Positions 1-11,089 of a stretch of DNA of 64,000 nt are shown piece by piece. The translations under genes and the position numbers were made by a program. Within the stretch, counting starts at the first letter, position 1. Each line of letters starts with the position of its first letter. The notes beneath the pieces were generated by a model. The model did not search any database. It was not told the origin of the DNA and was given only the letters and a program-made list of their open reading frames with translations. This DNA is from Saccharina japonica (lineage: Eukaryota; Sar; Phaeophyceae; Laminariales; Laminariaceae), in assembly GCA_008828725.1 (NCBI GenBank), contig MEHQ01001723.1, positions 62,001 through 126,000 of the forward strand, written 5' to 3'.

Positions 1-1025
1 TACACCGAAAACTTGACGACGGTCTCAGGCTACACCTCAACCACGACGAGTTCAACATAGTGCTCGCGACTATGGAAGCGCTTCTGGTATTGTACCGAGC
101 GCCGTTGGTAGAGGGCAGAACGCGCGCGCATTTCGTCGTTCCGGCACGCTTGCCCGAGTATGGCGACGAACAGGTGTTGGAAAAGGGCCGCCTAGGACTG
201 GGTGACGCCGTTGTGCGGACAAGGTGCTCGTTTAGACAGAGCTATGCCCCGCCAGGCGTTATAGACCGTTTACTTGCCTTCGCCAACGCTCACATCAAAG
301 AGGCCAGAGAGTGCTGGCAACACGGAGCTCACCTAATTTGGATGCCTGGGGCCCACGATGTTCTCGTGTACGAGACTCACTTTGTTGAAAAAGTCGAAAC
401 CGGTCGCGTCGCTCATCCTGGGCTGGTGCTGTGTGTCAAAGGCAACACGCCTGAGATACGTCTAATTCTCGACAGTCTCAAGGGGCAAGTGAGACGATTA
501 TTTGAGGACAAAGTACACGGGTACCCTGGCCTCTGCTTGGCGGTATTTGAGGACACCGACGAAGTTCACGTCAGCGATCTCACTAGCGATATTCGCACTT
601 ACCTTGACAACCGCTTCGAACGGTTAGAGGCTATGGTGGGGAGGGTAGCGAGAGTGTCAAGCGAGGTGCTGCAGGCATTCTACCTCGCCAGTGAGGATGA
701 GAATCAGTACCCTCGTCTTCTGATACTGAAACCAGACAACACTGGTCGACCCGATCCGGATACCAGAATTTCACCAACGTCGAAATCGTCTACCACGGCA
801 TCCACAACACAAGGCACCGAGGCCATTGCCGCCGCAGCAGCTGCCGAAGCCATGCAGCGCGAGACGTGGGACATGTGGATGGAGGCGTTGACGGGGCGAA
901 AGCGATTTCGAGTTGTATTCCTCTGCGAGCACGATATGACAGAGGTACCATGTGGGCCGGGTGGGATGGGATACCTTGTCAAGGATCTACCGAACCTGGT
1001 CAAGGCTTGCTGGCCACTACTACAG
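1..1025 (+). CDS. ROCO-family LRR-GTPase, COR domain and C-terminal region (internal exon, 5' end outside window)
   Basis: The frame is open from base 3 to a CAG|GTGAGG donor, 341 codons, with no stop or start needed, so the exon runs in from the left edge. Residues 1-150 read like the second half of a COR domain, the dimerisation region following the Roc GTPase. Visible pieces are VLYRAPLVEGRTRAHFVVPA, then a CSFRQSY..PPGVIDRLLAF segment and a CWQHGAHLIW strand. After about residue 240 comes a linker rich in Thr/Ser, then an Ala run, then FLCEHDMTEVPCGPGGMGY. That last motif is typical, from memory, of the C-terminal module of brown algal ROCO proteins. Leucine-rich repeats and the GTPase would lie upstream and are not seen. 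In known family members the protein is cytosolic, binds GTP and dimerises through COR. Alternatives are weak. It could be one member of a large paralogous family. Confidence 0.82.
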
Positions 1026-1150
1026 GTGAGGTCCTTTCTACCGTTTGCCCGTAATGTATGAACGTTTCAACCGCATGCACTGGATCACATGACGCAGCAT
1101 CGTCGCGAATTGATGGCGAAACAGAGGTATTCAACCTACACAATGTCTTT

Positions 1151-1356
1151 GTGGTTCACGGGGCTGCATGCCTATTGTGTAAGGACGGAGTGTGTCCACG
1201 TTTGTGGCATTCTGTATATGCATCGCAAACGACGAGTGTGCGTGCAAAACTCTGTGGTTCACGGGGCTGCATGCCTATTGTGTACGGACGGAGTGTATCC
1301 ACGTTTGGGCATTCTGTATATGCATCGCCAACGACGAGTTTGCGTGCAAATCTCTA
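1151..1356. repeat. Tandem duplication, 103-bp unit, two copies
   Basis: The unit starting GTGGTTCACGGGGCTGCATG at 1,151 recurs at 1,254 with only a few substitutions and small indels. It lies about 125 bp inside the intron after the ROCO COR exon and has no coding role that I can see. Confidence 0.9.
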
Positions 1357-4187
1357 GACTCGTATACGTGCATTTATCGTTGGGTTACCTATGCGGTAAA
1401 ATGTCCAACGCCTGGGGTTCGTGACAAAGCTATTGGGAGAGGTCCGTGACGTTTTTTCCTCACACGATTGCAGCTTCTCTGGCTATTTCTATTTCTACAA
1501 CCACCAACCATGATAACATGAGGTATTTTTATGACGTAGTCGAGCAACCGCAAATAATCAATGCATCACGCTGTTCTTGTCCACCACCGATAGGTAGATC
1601 CAAGAAACATATGAAAGCGCAACTGAGATGGGGACGTAGTTGACTCGTTTAGTTCTTACTACATAGTCCTTGACCATGCTTGCCATATAGACAGACTTTA
1701 CGTAGCCGCTGTTTATAATGTGGTACTATTTTATGAGTTTCCAGAAGAGTTCTGTCTCTCACGCCTGGCTGTTTGTTTTTTCTCCAAAGACGGGAGAATG
1801 TGGCAACATTGCTTGTTTTCTGGATGCTGAATCTGTGGGTATGTTAGCCACGTCGCAGGGCGTCCCGCAGGAACAGGCATGCGTATTGTTGGTGGTATGG
1901 ATATCCATATGTTGTTCCAAGCACCAACGTTTGCTTTGGTTTTTGTCTGGGTTTTAAAACCGAAACCACAGTTCAAATGCTATTCGTGAGACCGAAGTAT
2001 CTCTTAAGAAGATATACTAATAATTCGAATGCGCTCAATATGTACCGGGTGCGTCATAATCATCGACATAACAGAGCAACGTGCCGTAGTAATATATCCT
2101 GATGGGGAGTACATGCGCAAGGACGTTCGATGTACGATCGAGTTGGATAGGCCTCCAATGGTTGCAGGAGTACGTACTGAATCTTGTTTTTTTTTATTTT
2201 GGATTGATGAAAATGGAATCTTAAATATCAAGGAACGTGTTTATTGTTACTTTCGTTCAGCGAAATATATACGTATTACGTTGTTCTCGAACCGAAGGTC
2301 GGAACACGTAGTTTGTTTACAAACTAAGTGGTAACATAATTTAGTTGGTGTAGAACTTCGTTTTTTCGTGAGACACTCATGATTGCATGCTAAATGGTGT
2401 ACGTATATGTGGTCAACGCATTGAACATTTCCAGGGGTGTTATGTTACCACGCGTACGTTACTGTGTTCTGATGTACATATGTTTGTCGCATGTAGATCA
2501 CGACAGCTCTACACACCACGGCTCATATTGGTCAAGTTCTCCGTTCTTGAGAGTATGCTCACACACTACCTACCAGGCTGAGAAAATACGAGTACATCAT
2601 AACATTTTTTCATTAAGATATATTTCCGCCTACCAACGGATAGACGCGACCGCAATCGGAACTGTATATGCGACCAATTTTCGAATTATGAACAATTTCA
2701 CGATTTTGCTGTATATATGAAGTTTGTATCGTCAACACGCCAAAAACACCGAGCGGCAGCGCGGCGGCTTACCAGCAGCGTGGGCGGGACGGAAACCATC
2801 ATGCGAGCAACAAAATCGACTTGGTCCGACGTAATCAGCCTTGCAACGAGCCTACAACATATTGGAGCTGCTTTATCCATTTTGAATGCAAGGTTGAAGC
2901 TCTTGGCCCTCTCTTTGACCTGCGATTTTTGTATAAGCAAAAATATAACCAGCCAAATCACTGTTTTGCAGCCTATGCGCTTGTGGCCAACACAGTTAGC
3001 ACCGCCGTAGCACGAGAGCGAACCCTGGCGGCGCGGCCACCCACGGAAAGGGGTAGAATGTTATTCAGGATGTAGTTGTAGCGAGTGAATCAGCGCGTGA
3101 CTGATGTGTACTCTTAGACCCGCTCGTCGACGTCAGACAAGACACAGCCCAAAATAGAGGTAAGCGCTAAACTCACTGCAGTGAGGTGAGCTAGTACAAG
3201 AAGCTTAAAAATTAAGAGAAGAGTGGAAGATGATGAAGGTGACCCCAGGCGTTAGTCGATTATGTCCAGCAGATAATAGCTCGTGGAGACCATGTCGTAG
3301 AAGAGAGCTGAAGAGGAGTGATGGTGTGTGCGCGTTAGGCACTTGAACTCGTAGCTCCATCCAAAAACAAAAATAAGATACTCGCACCCCAAATAAGAAA
3401 TCAACTCATTACCCTGGCCCAATTCCCCGAAGCTGCTACCGATCTTTCAGGATACAGAATAATGACAGTCCCGTTTATGCATTTGCCGCGTAAGTACGTA
3501 CGCAACTCCTATGACTCTCATGACAGAGCTTAGGCTACTACACAACCTCCGGTGTGTACCTGTATGTGCTTGCTTTACTGTACTGTATTACGAGTAGCTA
3601 GGCTGTGCTACGATACTGCTGTATCAGAGAGTACTTGGTATATGTACGAGTGCATACAAGAACATACGACCTACTGTTCCATCATGGTGCTCTTATCACA
3701 TGAAAACCGTGATACAGAACAGATCGCTTACTCCTAGATGAGTAATGCCCAATGATGTACGATCTACGTTGTAGCATATAGCCTTGCGTTATCTAGCAGC
3801 GACTCTATGATACCGACTACTGCTATAATAGGTGTAATCTCTAACAGAGCGTACACCCCCTATCGTGCGAGCAAAACTGTCGTCCTGACAAGGCATGATG
3901 AGACTACAGTAGTGACGAGCATCCCAAATATTTGAGCTAGGAGTAGTTTCGCGAATGTTCAGATGAAGACGCGTGCACTCGGCCCCCCTTGCGAGCTGGT
4001 ATATGACAATGTGAAACCGCATTCTGAACTCAATCGCCGGTTGGCAGCCTATCTGCGCTTGATGCCTAAACCTATAGTACCACCATCCCATCATGCGAGC
4101 GAAACCATTAGCCTGATCCGCCACAAAAAAACGTGTTGCGAGTCAGTCCAAGACCCCCTGACATTTGTTCGCTCGGAACAACAGATT

Positions 4188-4812
4188 TCACCCAGCTCGG
4201 AGCTGTTCCATGCATACTGGTATAGTATATTGCGCGTTTTTCGCGTGTACTCGGGCGGGGTTTCGAAGACGTGGTCAACGCGAGGCGTGCGAATAGTGTA
4301 CGGGCGGCGGCATATTCCAGTACCACCCTCAGTAGTTGCCCGGCCACCCTCAGTAGTGGCCCGTTACGCTGGCCGCGTGCCTTCCAACTGAAGACTGGGC
4401 TTGCACAACCAGCCGTTGTCGCGTGGGTCATGCATAGCCAGTTAGCGTTTGGAGGAAGATCTCGTTCAACCAAAGCCCCACAAACAAAACTGTTACATTT
4501 AAAACAATATAATACTGGACATAAAGTAGTGTCATAAAAACGGCAAGGCTTTCGTTTCTAGAGATTTGTTCGCACAAATATGTCCCCGTAAAACATGGCA
4601 ACCGTATATGATCCGCGCGACGACTGCTGGCCGTGCAAGCCCAGTATTTATTGCGACCATTCTTGGGGGTAGTAGGGGCGAATGGCCTCGCTCGTACTCT
4701 CTTCGCGTACCTCACGTAGACTTTGCTTTCGAACCCCGACTTCCAGTATCCGAAAGAAGACGCTGTCAATACCATTTCAGTATGCACTGAACAGTGTCGA
4801 GCTGGGCGGGAC
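4188..4812. mobile_element. Foldback (inverted-repeat) element in the ROCO intron
   Basis: The segment 4,188-4,440 is the imperfect reverse complement of 4,600-4,812. Matching landmarks include ACTGGGCTTGCAC on one arm against GTGCAAGCCCAGT on the other, and CCAGCTCGGAGCTG against CAGTGTCGAGCTGGG at the outer ends. The spacer is about 160 bp. No transposase is present, so this is best read as a MITE or foldback element. A 21-bp tandem pair (4,322-4,364) lies in the left arm. Arms are diverged and no target duplication was found. Confidence 0.6.
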
Positions 4813-6130
4813 AATGTTTTTTAGAGGGAACAACTCTCGATAAACCTTGGTACAGACTCGAAATAAATGTGTTCGATGCCGTTCAAATTCATTAACGATG
4901 GGATGTGCACGGGTAGTACGTACTTCAGGTTTGCTGCACCTCGGGCAGGCAGGCCCTCCAGCTTGATACTATTTGCCGCTTGTGTTCGATCTGATCAAAA
5001 TACAATTTGAAAGTATCGATGCTTGCCGGTCGTATTTCCTGATTTAGACTGATATATAGTGTAAGACAATTGATCAATGTAACAGCTGTACCTTGACTCC
5101 TGTTGTTTTCAATACACCAAATATCGGGAACAAATGGACGGCCTCTCAATAATTCTGCTCGCGGCCCATCACGCCCGTTCTTTCGCGTACTCGATGGGAT
5201 ATGTATAGTCCACGCTGTAGGCAGGTTGCAGCCCCGCCAGCTGGTTTGTAGTGCTCGCTCGTGGCTGACCAGTGTTCGGCGGGGCGTGTATTACTTGCCA
5301 AAGCTGAGGACATGGTCAAAGTTCGGAATGTTGTCGCGTATATGATTACGAATGTGGCCGGACCAAATTGTCGTCAGCCGAAAACCGGTGTTATTGCAGG
5401 AATCTTAAGATAGGACAAACCATGCGTGGCTGAATCGAATCACACAGGCTATGGCCCGGCACGATAAGCCCTGGTTCTGCATTAAACATTACCTAACTGG
5501 TTCACGCCTCTAGCGGCGGCTACTCCAGAGCAACAAAGTGCGATACAGCCACAATGTCATGTGCGTGTCGGATATAACTCCGTGTGCAGAATGAGATTCA
5601 TTGAAATGAGAAAACCCGTTGTCTAACTGGAAAGCAGGCAAATTGATTTAGCTCACCTGGTCTCGTGGATGAAAATGTAAAAAAGAAAGTATTTTATTAC
5701 GAACATACCATGGAGTCATGTCCGAGTGTATCGTCACCAGATTGTTTGCTTTTCTGGGTTGTAGGTTATTCTGAGGCAAAAAAAAAAATCATTTGATTCA
5801 GAGTCTTCAAAGCAATGGCAGCGTCATGCCCTCGGGACTGGATACTCGGGCGGTAGTGGGTGGTTTCTTGCCTGAAGTGTGCAAATTAGTATTTTGTTAC
5901 GTGGATAGAACGATACAACTGTCGGCTGTTGCACCGGACCGGTATCAAATACACACAAGGTACCCTGGAAACGTTTCATACATCCTTCGACGATATCGTT
6001 AAAACAAAACGCGAAACGACACCAATAACCTATTTGCTGGAACAGTGCAGTCGGTGTTAGTATTGGCAACGGTAGTACTGTATTACTCTTCACTCACGAT
6101 TTACATTGTGTGTATTTCTTGATTGTGCAG

Positions 6131-6601
6131 GTGTCGTTAAAAGCCCTTCGTGTCGCGGTGGGGTTGGTCGCCCACGTTGACCTGCCTCTTGACGACCTTC
6201 TAGCGGCGTTCACGCTTTCAGTGTCAACAGAGGTTCTGGGTGCTATGGGGACGAACATTCCGATCGCCGACTTGACCGAAGCCACGCCGCTGCTAGACGA
6301 GTCGACTGGGGCGGACGAGCAACGGCAACGGCATAGGCTGCAGAAGGAGGGATATGCAGCCTTATGTCGGTTTATGCAGATACTGGAAACCCCTCCGACT
6401 TCTTCCTGCGGATGGCGTTTTCGGTGCTCGTCTTGCAGGTCTAACCAGAGGAATGACTGCGGCTGTGTAAGCTGGAAAGACGAAATGGTCAGGGTTCGGA
6501 ATGGGAAGGGCGGGCTGGTCTGGGTGAAAAAGACGAATGAGAGAGCGTACAAGGCGAAGATCAGCCGAGAGGGGGTAGAACGATCGAGGGCATACTCATA
6601 G
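6131..6601 (+). CDS. ROCO-family LRR-GTPase, terminal exon
   Basis: A TTGTGCAG acceptor opens the frame VSLKALRVAVGLVAHVDLPL, which joins in phase 0 to the CWPLLQ end of the left-edge exon. Family proteins continue at this point with an amphipathic ..LKVALKVA.. helix, so the join is supported by sequence and phase. The exon encodes 156 residues then a TAG stop. Near the end, GLVWVKKTNERAYKA matches the short basic C-terminal signature (V-x-WVK-x-x-N) I associate with brown algal ROCO proteins. The middle stretch with CGWRFRCSSCRSNQRNDC is cysteine-rich and does not resemble the family. It could be an unrecognised small intron or lineage-specific sequence. Splicing is by inspection only. Confidence 0.75.
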   Translation: MSLKALRVAVGLVAHVDLPLDDLLAAFTLSVSTEVLGAMGTNIPIADLTEATPLLDESTGADEQRQRHRLQKEGYAALCRFMQILETPPTSSCGWRFRCSSCRSNQRNDCGCVSWKDEMVRVRNGKGGLVWVKKTNERAYKAKISREGVERSRAYS

Positions 6602-8455
6602 GAATATCGCACCAACCAGGCGGGGGGGAAGGGGGTAAAAAGGAACACAGCACGGCACACTTCATGCAGAAGCTGGGCTGTTGCGTAGGAGATTTTTATT
6701 TGATGTGCCAGGTGGCGTTTTGTGGGAGCAGGTTGGGCCCTATATCCCTTCAATTGAAATGTTCAAATGTCTACGCACAACTTGAATACCTACAGAGCGC
6801 TGTGACTGGAACCGTTAAGCCAGCAAGATGTGCGATCGGTCGCTGGTCCGTCAGAGAAAAGGCCTCGTATATGACTCAAAACACACAGCTACACCTTTTT
6901 TCGTGTTTCACTCTATGTGTTTGCTTTTTACCATGCTTTAACGCTTGTGGTGGCGCCACGTCATTATCGCACCTCGCGTGATTGTTTCGTTGCGTTCGTG
7001 TTTTCCAAGTTTTGTACGTATTTAGTTTTGTACGTATGGTCCGTGCAGGATAACATGTCAATTATGTTTCCGGTGAATAATTTTAGAAATACTTCTAACT
7101 GAAAAACGAAACGACGACAGCCATGATCGCCAGGGCCGAGTGAATCGCATACCTGTACTTTTTTGTTGTGATATTTCCTTCACTAAAAACAGTTAAGTAG
7201 TGAAACAATCGAGAACATGCACCCCGGAATATGGCAAAATCGGCTAAAACGTGTATCATTTTGGACAAAACATGGGTCGAATCATGATTTTGTGTCAATG
7301 TTGAAAAACAGAAATAAAACAAGCTGGTCCAAGATCAGAGGAGTCAACTCCCGTTAACCCATAATTGAAATATTCGAGTGTGATCTCCGTTTCGAAACAA
7401 AACTAAATGGGGTCACAGGCTTGTTGTGTTTATGACATTTCGGTCGATTTTGAATATGTTGTCAATTGGAAAGATTACGACTCTCGCAAATTCATGAGCC
7501 CGTCGTCTCCCATTGTAATATTTGACTCCAAAAAAGTGTGCCCACGAGGCAAAACGAAAGATACTTTCACGGTGTATCGATTACCAAAAGTCGAAGACGC
7601 TTTGAAAAAAAACTAAAACTTATATCCTTTCCGCCGCACAACAACGATTGTAGAGGTACTTCGCATATTCGCAACACCCTCTGTTCCCCGGAGATACGCG
7701 TACCTAGGCGTTGGCCGCAAATGGTAGCAGCTGATCTGCACGGGCTGTATGCACTCTTGAGCATTAGTGACACGTCGGTTCTTACGAAGTATTTCTGTAT
7801 TTCTTTCACGTGTTTTCTATGTATATTTTGTGCGTCGTCTGTTTTTCGTATCCGGTACAATTCGGATATGAAAGGGTATACCCCCGTTGTTTCGACGTGC
7901 TCCTTCTCTTGGCGTGTCGCCACAGAGGTGCTATTTTTCTGCACAACAACTTGTCCTGGGTTTTAAGGGTGCTGGATGTCGAGGAGAACAAATACCGGCA
8001 GACACTTGATACATGAACGAAACACATACTGTGCCGATTGGCAGCAGCGATCCACGTAGCCGGAAACAATCGGAAACATGTCCTACGTAGCCGGAACCAT
8101 CAGAAGCATGTTCAATTTTAGGATTGACGTACGCACATGTATCTCGGATGGTGCCTATCTTTCGTTCGTTGCGACAGCGTGCAGGCCGACATGTCTTTCT
8201 ATACAACCAGCACAAAGTCAACTCCTCTAGCAGTTACACTGGTGTCTCTAACATAATGCTGTATCTCTTTGTCCACGTCGTCAATGTCACACCGAGTTCG
8301 AGCATCGGTTTTGGCCCCGGCAAACGGTGCACATACGGCTTTAAACATCCAAGTTTTACGGAGACATCGGGGAGAGGTTGGTGTCAACGTAACGTATTAT
8401 AGGGCCTGGTACTTGAGGCATATGGTACCCACCTAAACGCACGGATCAACATTAT
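6602..8455. other. Intergenic, nothing recognised
   Basis: Downstream of the ROCO stop. Only short open frames on both strands with no family motifs, no splice-bounded exon I could defend and no repeat partner in the window. Confidence 0.5.
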
Positions 8456-8685
8456 TTGACTTTTTTGTGGCACGTGTCGCGATACGCCGCGGACGCGGCC
8501 GCGGCACGTAGGGTCATGGTTGGGGTTAAGGTTAGGGTTAGGGTTAGCGACACTCGCCGCGACACGCCGTGGGGTGTCGCGACACGTGTCGCGACATGTC
8601 GCGGCATGTCGCGACACGTCCTTGGCGTTTCGCGGCATGTCGCGACATGTCACGACACGTGTCGCGAGACGTGCCACGAACAAGA
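8456..8685. repeat. CGCGACA/TGTCGCG palindrome cluster with interstitial telomere tract
   Basis: The segment is built from overlapping palindromic words such as TGTCGCGACA, CATGTCGCGACA and ACGTGTCGCGACAC, repeated irregularly. At 8,521-8,549 it contains a degenerate then exact (TTAGGG)n tract, GGTTAGGGTTAGGGTTAG. The open frames here (CRDTCRD-type peptides) are by-products of the repeat. The base composition is sharply GC-rich compared with the flanks. Confidence 0.85.
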
Positions 8686-8699
8686 CAAATAATGTACAT

Positions 8700-10860
8700 C
8701 CATAAACGCCATCGGGTTGCGGATGTTATAGTCATCTTGTACCGGTCTCTTGATTCGAGAGCGACCAGAGCGTCTACTACCACCGAACCAATTTCACAGG
8801 CTGTCAGCGGTTTCGCGACGAACATTTGGATGCATGAAACCAACAAATACGTATTAGGCATCTCGATTTTCCCCCCGCCTAGCCCTCGCTTCCCGGACGC
8901 CATGTGGTTTGGGATATATCTCGTACGCAGACGTCTTCCAGATTGTCTCCGTCTTCGGTGCTTGAAATGCACGTAACACAAGTCGTAACAGAGGAGCAGA
9001 GTATGTTCGTGTCATTTGTGGTAGTACATACCAGTCAGAGCATACACGACCATCGGATGGTCAGGGTGACTTTCTCGGGTGTCGGTCGACCCTATTTAAC
9101 ACAGTATGTGTTTCATACGACGAAGTCAGCCATCGCCTCAATAATATGTTGAGATACGTAGGATATTTGAGTCAGCGCATCACACCAGGACAGCCAACAT
9201 AACGGGAAAGAGTGCCAATTGATGAAAGAGGCAACCGGCGCATGGTTGACAACGGCTGTGACAAGATAACATGTACGGCGACAAACAAGGGCCCTCTTGT
9301 TATACTCTAAAGGTACACCAGCACGTTATGCCTACAAGCGGTGGATCGAACCGAGCGCTACATGCTGCCACGCCACTATAGGTCCGTGTAAAGTTCTACT
9401 GTGCGGGAGCCTATCGCCGGCAAGTTGTAGCGTGGATGGAGTATCGAAAGGCGCGCTTTCTTTAAGGCATCTGTATCGAAGTGCCACCTGTGAACGCCCT
9501 AGTGTTAGCCAAGATTGAATCTTCTCTAGTCGTTTGCTTGCAGCCTTGAACTTAAAGGGGAGTTAGAGTTGTTGTGAAAGACTCAGTTATTCCGAAACCA
9601 GATTGGTCTCGAAATGCCTGGTACTGATAAAGTCGTACCATAATTGGCCACGACTGGTACTGATTTAAGTCGTACCAGGTATGTTTTGTAGATTGCCTTG
9701 CATGACAGTTGTTTACCGATCAGGAACTCGTTTGAGTGTTCGCGTGCTCATTATTGAGCTTCCGTCGACGATGATGGCATGGGAACCAAACAATACATGC
9801 TGAATGAAAGCTAATGACGAATCACACAAACGCAACCGCATGCATTGATGCTAAGTACGCTTTCTTACCAGTCCGCATAATGCGGGACTCTTCCATGTGG
9901 CGATTTCAAGCAGAATATTAACATCCGCGCACAACTCTTCACAATTTGGTCTTTGCGACGTCCCAACGTTAGCTGAGTTCACAAGCTCTGCTGTATGGTC
10001 GATGCCGGCATTTCACTTACATGGAACGTCTCTTTGACGGTCGCGCCGTTGACGCTGTTGACAGTCAAGTATACGCAAGAGAGCCGACCGATGTATTGCA
10101 AGAACACCTGAGGGCACCGTGTCCCCACTCTGTTGTGTTTAATTCTGGGACCATCGAAACATATGAGTACGATCACAAACGTCGTACATGAGGGTTGACA
10201 TCAAATAGTCGGAATGGTTGGAACTCTACGCTTTGTAGTCTCTCATGCATTTGGAACATGCACCCGTCCACTTCAGAGCCCAAGACTTTCAGCTTTCGTG
10301 TGAAATGCCCTTCGCACCTGACAAGCATAAAATTACAGTATTCCCACCCCCACGAAATGCGTGGACTATATTCAACAAAACAACACGAGTCTATGCCACG
10401 GGTGAAATGTAGTGCTGTGCCAAATAGACGACCAGGTCTCGGTTTGAGCTGATGTCGGTCTCGTTGCCCATACACGCCGTTGACAAAGAATCCCTGATGC
10501 ACGCCCATTTTATGGCGCTCGTACTACACTAGATCATTGCACAATGCGAGTATTAGTGGACGCATATTTCTCGATAATATGGAGGAAATGACCCACAAGC
10601 ACATTCATCGCGTTGGCACCGACAACTATTCGCGGATGGAGACAGGCATAATGAACGTACGCGATAGTAGGTGGACTCTGTGTGCCCCGTTGAAAGACAT
10701 TCGTTGTTGTCCTGTTTTTGACCCATGTCCTCTTGGCAGGGAAAACGCAGCCTAGCAACCGGTGGTCTAGCTCAGGCAACGCAATACTGTGATTCACTAT
10801 TGTAACTGTGATACATACACACGTGTAGCGCATTATATATATATATCTCCTTGGGGCAGC
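8700..10860. other. Intergenic, nothing recognised
   Basis: No gene or repeat partner identified. A short imperfect repeat of GACTGGTACTGATTTAAGTCGTACC type occurs near 9,618-9,690 (two related copies, the second followed by ACCAGGTATG). Confidence 0.4.
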
Positions 10861-10870
10861 GGGTTAGAGA

Positions 10871-11085
10871 GGTTTACGTTCTCGTAGCGGGTTAAAGAAG
10901 TTTACGTGTCCTCCGCCAGGACGATATAAAATGGGACCACTGTGACGATGGTATATTCCGTGGAGATTACCTCCCAAAGGTTTACGTTCTCGTAGCGGGT
11001 TAAAGAAGTTTACGTGTCCTCCGCCAGGACGATATAAAATGGGACCACTGTGACAATGGTATATTCCGTGGAGATTACCTCCCAA
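10871..11085. repeat. Tandem duplication, 108-bp unit, two copies
   Basis: GGTTTACGTTCTCGTAGCGG begins at 10,871 and again at 10,979. The copies are nearly identical across the full 108 bp. Both contain ATGGTATATTCCGTGGA, a 17-base word found once more in inverse orientation at about 29,115. Confidence 0.93.
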
Positions 11086-11089
11086 GAAC

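Larger units (their letters stand above)
1026..6130 (+). other. 5.1 kb intron of the ROCO gene
   Basis: Bounded by CAG|GTGAGG and TTGTGCAG|G, both good spliceosomal sites, with matching phase 0. No second coding exon of the family was recognised inside. It holds the 103-bp tandem duplication (1,151-1,356) and the foldback element (4,188-4,812). The rest is AT-rich unique-looking sequence in which I see nothing. Confidence 0.7.

Noticed and set aside
8384..8981. Overlapping frames with CRDTCRD or ATCRD repeats
   Set aside because: By-product of the CGCGACA palindrome cluster.
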